Shown here one piece after another: positions 47,633 to 54,514 of a stretch of 54,514 bases of DNA (position 1 is its first letter; each line of letters begins with the position of its first letter). Location: positions 1 to 54,514 of the forward strand of contig JAHBMJ010000183.1 in NCBI GenBank assembly GCA_018398765.1, given 5' to 3'. The notes below the pieces were generated by a model that saw nothing but the letters and a program-made list of their open reading frames with translations, did not search any database and was not told the origin of the DNA. Both the position numbers and the translations under genes were made by a program. The stretch is from Chromera velia. Taxonomy: Eukaryota > Sar > Chromeraceae.

Positions 47633-47881
47633 AAACCCCTCTGACACTCCAATCTGTCTTAAAATGGATTTTTCAATGCTGGCCGTGCCTGCAGCGCGGT
47701 TCTTTCAAGACTCTAGTCAAGACTGTCTGCGCCTTTCACAAAAAAATTTAAGTATACTTTATTTTGGCCATGCCTTCGGCGCGCTACCTTCAAGTTAAGC
47801 CGAGCCTGCGGCGCAGGCGTTTCAAGTATGGCCGCGCCTACGGCACGGCGTTTCAAGTTTACTAGAGTGTCAGGGAGGTTT
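47633..47881. mobile_element. MITE-like element with 19-bp terminal inverted repeats
   Basis: The left end AAACCCCTCTGACACTCCA and the reverse complement of the right end AAACCTCCCTGACACTCTA match at 16 of 19 positions. Inside are four degenerate GC-palindromic repeats of the type GGCC.CGCCT.CGGCGCGG followed by TTTCAAG (47681, 47766, 47799, 47830). The flanks are AT-rich. No clear target-site duplication and no coding capacity. Confidence 0.5.
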
Positions 47882-49564
47882 CACAGAAAAAAAAAAAAAG
47901 TAACTGGAAAATGGTCTACATTATTTTTTTATTTTTTTTTTTCATATCCTACACCTTAAACTAGCGTGCTAAAAAAAAAATAATGATGATCCCTAGTGAT
48001 GATCTATAAAATATAGTATATGTGAAGCGTTCGATCAAAGGAGGCCTGGTCCCTGACCTAGTCCCTAACCAATGTGTGCAACGGTGTGCAATGTTATATA
48101 ATAATGTAAATACGTACGAAAAAGGGCAGGAAGTCCCTCTAGAAGTCCCTTTTCTTCTTCCTTCTCAGAGAGATGGCCGACTCCGCTGTGTCACTCCTAT
48201 GTAGGAGGGAAGAAAACTATGAAAAAGAGTTGTCTCGATCGGTTTTGATCCCATCAATCTAGATATTATTAATGGAGGGACGAGGCTGTATGTAGGATGC
48301 CATTGGAAGGAAGAAGAGGAGCATGCATTGGGAACAAGAAGACGAGGGAGAAGGAGACGAAGAAGAAAGCGCTAAATAGTTACGCCTGGCTGGCACAGGC
48401 CTCGTCGATTTGGAGAAGACTGACTCGTTGAACGACGTGCTTCAGTTATCAACGTTTCGGGATGAAACATTGTATGACGATGAAGACTCTGATGGTGATA
48501 ATGACAGTAAGCAGGAAAACAAACGAAAGAAAATGTTTGAAAGTAAAAAAGAAGCTATGCCTAGAGAAGGAAGAAACGAGTCAGACGAGAACGTTGGAGA
48601 GGAAGGTAATAACAAAGAAAAGAGAAGAGGGCGTCAGCAAGTTCAGTTGCCAATGGGTAGGAAAGAAGACCTTGTTTCTTTTTTTATAAAGAAGCTTTGG
48701 AAGAAAAAAGAAAAGTGAAAAAAAGTTGGGAGCACAAGCTCAAATCTTGCAAGGGAAGGAGACTCGTCTCCATGATCACGTTCAGGCAGGATCTTCTAGC
48801 TCTAGTTCCAGCTTTGCAGACCCGGCAGATGATGGTTTGCTTGGTTAAAAGCTTGTGTGCAAATCTTTAAAAATCTTTGAAAGCTATAACGTTTACACGT
48901 TAGTAGAAGCCCTAGCTAGAGCCTAGCGAGAGCTAGAGCCGGCTAGAGTGAGAGCTTAAGACTTTTTAACTAATGATTTTTTTTTTTCACTTTAAGTTTT
49001 CTACTAGGTTTTCTAGTCGCAAAAAAAAAAATAACTGAACATTGGCTTTAATTATTTTTTTTTTTTCTGTGATAGGCCTAAGGTTTGAGTACCGTTCAAT
49101 GCTTGGTCCGATTTATTAACTGGTCCGGCTGGCCTAGGGTCCGGCCTAACTGGCTCTAGAACTGGCCTTCCTGCCGGCTTGGCCTAGCCGGGCCAGGCCC
49201 GCCCTAGCGGCCCTGCCCGGCCTTGTCTACCCCCCGGGCCCCCTTCTGGCCGGCAGCCACCTCTGGCTCCCTTGTCTAACCTCATCTACTCTTTAACTCC
49301 ACCGTGCGTCCGGCCTATAACCTAGTCTGGCCCCTAAGTCGGCGCTTTTATGGTTCGCTTTAGGGTTTGCTTGACTCCAATTACCCGGACCCGGCCAGAA
49401 AGCGCAGCCATCAATAGATTAAAACAGTTAAAAACAGTTGTTATTTAGTAAATTAACTTGCTAGACACCCAACTCCGGCTCTTTATTTCTCTTAAGCCGC
49501 GGACGGCGCGCGCCAGCCTGGTTAGGCTTGTCCTAGTGGCGCCGTGCATGCATAGTCCTAGCCA

Positions 49565-49635
49565 TGGTCTCGAAAACAGGTTCAAAACAGGTTCACCAGG
49601 TTCAACAGGTTCAAATCAGGTTCAACAGGTTCACT
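49565..49635. repeat. Degenerate CAGGTTCAA tandem repeat
   Basis: About seven copies of AGGTTCA(A/C), each separated by a few bases. Scattered AGGTTCAA-type words also occur at 47318-47400. Confidence 0.8.
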
Positions 49636-49850
49636 TTTTCAAATTTGAACCTTTTCTAAATAAACCTTTTCCCAGTCCTAATAGAGATAAATTTAATATA
49701 AATTCTCTAGTTTTTTAAAAAACAAAATGAATAGTTTATCAACTTGATCATCATGAGTCATTGCTAGCTTGATTGGTCGAGTTTTTCACTAGAGTCACCT
49801 CTAGAGTCACCCAACCTAGCACCCAACGCTATATAGGAAGTCTTGTTTAC

Positions 49851-52619
49851 ATTTGACTTTGTAGTTTTTTGCAGAGACAAGCGTTGCCTGCGGTCCGAGC
49901 TGACAGCTAAAGAATCAAGCCACTTTTATCCGCCATGCAGTTGTTTGCCCTCACCTCCTTCATCACCTCCCCCTGTCTGTCTCGGCGACGCTGAAAGACC
50001 AAAAGAGATCTTCTGCTTCGATCCGTCTCCAATGCATGCATCAATCGTGCAACACTTTGATCATGTCATGAATCACGCACTGCAATTTGAACACGGGATC
50101 ACAGCAAACATGCATGCATGCAATAAACGAAGCATTAAAATTTACGCACACAATCCCAAAACGTGAACCCCAACAAGAAATGCACATGCAAGATCAATTA
50201 ATTGATCCGTCACTTGAATTGACCCCAAATCATCATGCACTGATCGACGCACCCCCCCTTCAGCTTGCGTACATGCACGCACGCAAAGCAACCGACTCTC
50301 TTCCACGGGAGTGCATGCATGCTTTGCGTGGACGGAGGATGCGTAAGGAAGAAAATGAAAGAAAGTCTCGCGAGCTCGGTGTGTCAATCTCTTTTGAGCT
50401 GAACAATCTACGAAAAAAGGACGTTGAAGAAGGAAACAGCGACGGTGGGAAGGAAGGAAAGAAGGAAGGAAAAAAGGAGGGCAGTGAAGAAGAAAAGAAG
50501 GAAAGAAGGAAGGCAGGAAGGAAGGAAAGAAGCAAGGAACGAAGAAAAGTAGAGGACTGATCGAATGAATTTTTTCTTTCTGTCTCTCAACGAACAAAAA
50601 AGAGAAAAGAAGAGAAGAGAAGGATTACAGGTGAGGCGAGATTGATTGAATGATACACTCACTTGCCTTTTCACTTTAATTACTGATCTCCTTTTTGCCG
50701 CCGTTCTTTCTCGCTGTCTCTCTGTCTGTACGATATGATCTATCTCTTCCTCCCGCCCCCTCTCCGTGCAATTAATGAATTTTGGTCAGCAGATTCTATC
50801 GCTGAGACCATTACAGTGAGAAGGGGAAGAAGGAGACGAAGCACGAGGGCAAGGAAACAAGATCAGTTGGTCGGTGGATTTTGGCGCAGATCGTTTAAGT
50901 CCAAATCCATCCACCGTCGTATGCCTCCGAGATGAAGAAGAAAGGAAGAGCCTGCAGGAATTCGGACTGCCAAGTGACTTGGCGATCTTCTCCCAGTTTC
51001 CTCTGTATGCAGGTCTTCTTCCCTTCCAAAGACCAAACAGATCGACAGGCCAGACAGACAGCTCGACTGACCCTCCTGCTCTGTCCAAAGATACCGAATG
51101 TCTGCATGTTCTCTCTTTCTGTGACTCTCTGCTCCTTTTTGCGTTTGAAAACGGACGTCAGAGGGAGTCCTCTCTCCCCAATTGCGCGCGATTTCCCCAA
51201 ATCAAACAGAAGAGGGCGAGACAATCGGATGACAAGAACAGACACGCAGGCAGGTGGACAGCAGGAATGCCCATGTGAAGAGAGAAAGGCAGGCAGGCAG
51301 GCAGGGAATTCGACTGACAGGACCACAGGCAGGGAAGAAGAACGACAATAAGACGGAGACAGATAGGCACACAACAATGGGGAGGGGGAAAAAAAAAAAA
51401 GCAGTCAATCAATCAATTGACAGAGAAATCAGCCCATCAGTTCGACAAACAAGACCGTCTATCTTCATTTTCCCCATACCTGCTCTTGGTTTCTCTTCAC
51501 ATGAGTGAATCTTCCTGTCTCTCTTTTTCTGCAATTGAGTTGTTCTGCATCCCTCCCCCCCTCCTCCCTTCCTTCTTTCCCACCCCCTGAGTTTGCCTTG
51601 AGCAAGCAAGAAAGAAGAGAGAAAGAAAAAAAGAGAAGCAAAGGGACGCAACTAAGAAAGGAGCTTGCAGGATCGATTCGAGAAAATTCGATTCGAGAGG
51701 ACAAGTTGACAAGGATGAAAGGAGGAATGAAGAAAGGAGGAAAGAAGGAAGATGGAGTGAATGGAATGCACTTGCGAGAGCAGGCAGGAAAGAGGAAGAG
51801 AAATTCCCACTTAGAGCCAGACAGGGGAGGAGAGGGAGAAAGGGAGGGAAGGAGGGAGCACACCAGCAGCAAGACAGCCAAGCCATCACTTTAATTCGCA
51901 TGCCGCCTTTCCTTTCAGTCGCTTCCGTCGACCTTGCAAAGACTACCGGTCAAAACGAAGCTTCTTTTTCACGCCTGTCTCTCCACCTTTGAAAATCGGA
52001 TTAACGGTAACAGCTGCTCCATGCAAATATGAATGCAGTGAAGCCCTACCTTTTCTTCAAGCGCCCCTTTCACTTTCAGTCCAGAACGCAAGAGAGAATA
52101 AAGATTCAGCTGGCTGCTGTAGATCTAGAATTAAAGACGAACTTAGGGCTTGCCAACAGAGCATGTTGTGTGAGCAGACAAACAAAGGGGAGGGACAAAA
52201 TGACGCTAGGAGACAAAAAATAAAAATGAGACAAGGAACGATTATTCTCAAGCAGAAGGAAAGCTCATGCAAAAAAAAGGCAAAGAAGGGACGGTCGGGC
52301 AAACAAGATGCATGCATCCTCCACTTCTTCCGGAAAGACACACAAGCACCGTCCTCTCTTGAACAAGCTCCGTTTAACCTCTTCTTTCTCCATTCATTCA
52401 TCGAAAGAGAAGGAGAAGAAGACAATTTGTTTTTTTGTTTGTACATTAATCGATTGGTCGAGGACGTCACTCTGCTGTAATCATCCATCCATCCAACCAT
52501 CCATCCCTCCATCCATCAAGTCGATCTACGTGCATGTGTCGATTTATTCCAACCACACAGAACCGCATGTCAGGAAAAGAGCCCCCACAGACTGGCCCCC
52601 GCATTCTCATATTCAAATT
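49851..52619. other. Gene-poor low-complexity stretch
   Basis: (GGAA)n/(GAAG)n at 50440-50545, TGCATGCA words at 50034 and 50112, (GGCA)n at 51286-51304, purine-rich 51600-51860, and (CATC)n at 52484-52518. Open frames here are Lys/Glu or Ser/Phe-rich products of the repeats. The 3' flank of the trehalose-phosphatase gene is at the right end. Confidence 0.45.
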
Positions 52620-54278
52620 TTATCGTGGAGGTGGGGGCGTTCTGACAGGGGGGCTTTCGCTGGGCCTCACGGCCCGACTTCCTGTTGAAACCGTACAAGC
52701 AGCAACAGCAACAGGAGGAGGGGGAGAAGAAGAAGAGTGCAACAGAGCTTCGCCACCGACACCCCCGGCAGCATCCCCACCAGAACCCGAACCCCTGAAT
52801 CCCTCAACCCCCCGCGTCTCCATTGCAGGGGGCGAAGCTGTGGCTGCAGAAGAAGCTGCAAAGGAAGAAGACGAGGGGTAGGAAGGGACACAGGTCGACG
52901 CGACAGCTGCACCCCGCAAAATGTTCCTTTCATTCTTCACTTTCTCTTTAACGTTCTCTTCACAAAGCAGCAAATCCTCTTTTCTTCCTGTATCCTTTTC
53001 ATGGGGTGCGAATTGCCCCTCCGAGAGATTTTGCGGTTCTCCTGAAGCATTCGATGCAGGAGGAGGGGAGGAAGAAGACGAAGAACAAAAGGAAGACGAG
53101 GGCACTTCTTTTTCTCCTCTGCACACATCCCCCTCTTCCGTCTCCCTCTCTGTCTTATCACAACCAGAGACAGAGACAGAAAAAGGGACCCCCAACTCTC
53201 CTACACGAGACTGAGCCTCACATTCTGCAGGAACCTGTCTCTCTCCTTCCTCCTCACCGTCCTTCTCCTTCCTCATCCCCCTCTCTCTTCCCTCTGCTTC
53301 CCCGATTCCCTCCACCTCTGGAGACGGCTCCTTTCCCCCCAACGGAGGGGACTCTGAAGGAGAAGAAGACACACACACAGCCGCCCCCCCTTTTCCCTTT
53401 CCGTCTTCGCCTTCCTCTCTTCCACTGGCAGGAAGAGAGTCAGGACCGGAAGAAATCGTGCCGCCAGAGAGCACCGTGAAGACGTCGGACAAAAAGGACA
53501 GGACCTCCTTAGGATCAGACAGGATGTGGGAAGCCGCAGTGGGTCTCTCCTCTCGGGACACCAACACCGACAGCACGTTACTCGAGTGCACTCCCGAAGA
53601 ACTCCTCAAAGCTCTGAATGCGTCTTCGTCTGTCACATCGTCCCCTGCATGCATACGTGCGTGCGTCAATGGATTAATTCAGTGATTCTGTGTACAAGCA
53701 TTGAAGAACGAAATGAGAAGTCGGTCTCGACAAGGGTGGAGGGATCTTTCTTTTCTTTGCTTTCTTTCCCTTGCTTGCTTCCCTCCTGTTGGAGGGATGC
53801 GTCGGATATGATCATTTATTCACCCGTCTTTGTGAGGGGTGTTTTGTCTTTCTTCGGAATCTGCTGGCCTTTTCAGAGTCGTCACGGTAAGGTATCTTCT
53901 GCCGACTCTTGGCTGTCACAGAATAATCTTGTGATTCCGAGAAAGAAATGGAGAAAGGAAGGAAGGACATTTCCTTTCCTGGTTTCTTTGCTCCTTCATT
54001 TCAGGCACAAAACTCGAAACGGTAGAAAGAAATGCATCTTTGTCTGGTTTATCCTTCCCCTCGGATCACCCGTGCACCCACCCACGGACCTGCATATACC
54101 AGAAAGACAGAGTCGTCATAAGCAGAGACCCCGGAGGCCTCCAAGAGCCAGAGGACCGCCCTGCCCTTGTCCCAGTTGACGTTGATGCGCAGTTCGAACA
54201 CACACTTCCCGAAGGACTTCTTCAGACAGGGGTAGCGAGCGATCACCTCGTCAACGCACGACTCCACGAACGGAACTT
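52620..54278 (-). CDS. Trehalose-6-phosphate phosphatase domain protein, C-terminal exons (5' part outside window)
   Basis: Two exons are visible: 54278-54090 (phase 1 in, phase 1 out) and 53644-52620, which ends in TGA. The first gives FELRINVNWDKGRAVLWLLE, the substrate-contacting motif of the phosphatase (E-x-R...KG-x-A). The junction makes VFLVYAGDDVTDEDAF, the GDD-x-TDEDAF acidic motif that binds Mg. SVLVSREERPTAASHILSDP and EVLSFL then finish the HAD-type fold. The enzyme removes phosphate from trehalose-6-phosphate. The nucleophile motif and any TPS domain would lie upstream, beyond base 54514. After the domain comes about 270 residues rich in Ser, Glu, Pro and Gly with no recognisable fold, an unusually long tail. 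The acceptor for 53644 is GCATGCAG and the donor at 54089 is GTCCGT. Confidence 0.85.
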
Positions 54279-54283
54279 CTGAA

Positions 54284-54394
54284 GGATCTACATTTCTGCA
54301 TCATCCACACATCAAGGTGCATGCGTTCATTTTTTCTGTATGAAAATGAATTCGTATGAAAATGAATGGATCTACATTTCCGCTTCATCCACAC
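54284..54394. repeat. Direct duplication flanking AT-rich insert, opposite orientation (locus F)
   Basis: Copies GGATCTACATTTC.GC.TCATCCACAC lie at 54284-54310 and 54368-54394. The insert between reads TGCATGCGTTCATTTTTTCT, then GTATGAAAATGAATTC and GTATGAAAATGAAT. It is in the intron just upstream of the trehalose-phosphatase exon. Relative to that gene the insert is inverted compared with loci B-E in the sushi gene. Confidence 0.85.
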
Positions 54395-54421
54395 AATCAT
54401 CCATCAAGGAACGGATTCACC

Positions 54422-54442
54422 ACACACACACACACACACACA

Positions 54443-54514
<72 letters not shown>
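54422..54514. repeat. (CA)n microsatellite at the window end
   Basis: Three (CA)n blocks separated by CC interruptions at regular distance. Intronic for the trehalose-phosphatase gene. Confidence 0.95.

Larger units (their letters stand above)
46300..49850. other. AT-rich gene-poor block
   Basis: Low-GC DNA with poly-A and poly-T runs (47034, 47885, 47928, 49020, 49056). A charged, unrecognised plus-strand frame runs at about 48410-48718 (Lys/Glu/Asp-rich, no convincing start). A GGCC/CCGG-rich patch lies at 49125-49260. No gene is supported. Confidence 0.5.

Noticed and set aside
50087-50560. Lys/Glu-rich plus-strand frame
   Set aside because: Its charged half is a translation of (GGAA)n/(GAAG)n; the rest has no recognisable features.

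Overview
The window is nuclear DNA from an intron-rich eukaryote. Genes are split into many short exons with GT..AG introns of roughly 100-500 bases. Microsatellites ((TC)n, (TG)n, (CAGT)n, (GGAA)n, TGCA runs) fill introns and spacers, and there is one 10-base N gap. Huge multidomain extracellular proteins together with a virus-type HNH nuclease suggest a unicellular alga or alveolate. A chromerid such as Chromera is my best guess, but this is inference from style and content, not from a marker gene.

Left part (1-10.2 kb): simple repeats; a minus-strand ORF with two tandem HNH-nuclease modules, the first broken by an in-frame TAA (2.6-3.7 kb); (CAGT)n and other tandem repeats; a two-exon plus-strand gene for an ankyrin-repeat protein with a signal peptide (6335-7478); and a 484-bp tandem duplication (8.5-9.5 kb).

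Centre (10.2-44.4 kb): two very large genes diverge from a ~1-kb shared intergenic region (32650-33641). The minus-strand gene (32649 down to 10214, at least 44 exons, about 2,800 residues) encodes a secreted protein: signal peptide, acidic linker, LamG/ConA-like domain, a Cys-rich CGNG motif, about 22 sushi (CCP) modules, and a Trp-rich C-terminal domain I do not recognise. The plus-strand gene (33642-44401, 16 exons) gives an exactly in-frame coding sequence of 2,069 residues: signal peptide, two EGF modules, a degenerate GPS-like motif just before the first transmembrane helix, a very long acidic cytoplasmic region, and several C-terminal membrane helices resembling polycystin-1-type proteins. 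A secreted sushi/LamG protein next to an EGF/GPS receptor-like membrane protein suggests, but does not prove, a cell-surface or adhesion role for the pair.

Right part (44.4-54.5 kb): a long gene-poor stretch, AT-rich at 46.3-49.8 kb, with a MITE-like element, a strong hairpin with weak 5S-rRNA resemblance and short repeats. After it come the last two exons of a minus-strand trehalose-phosphatase gene (52620-54278) whose 5' part lies outside the window.

The most unusual signal is at small scale. Splice junctions and introns repeatedly sit in short direct duplications of about 27-51 bases, and at six places the copies flank a similar AT-rich insert built on TGTATGAAAATAAAT. Together with 46-bp and 66-bp acceptor duplications, this points to an ongoing process that copies exon-intron boundaries.
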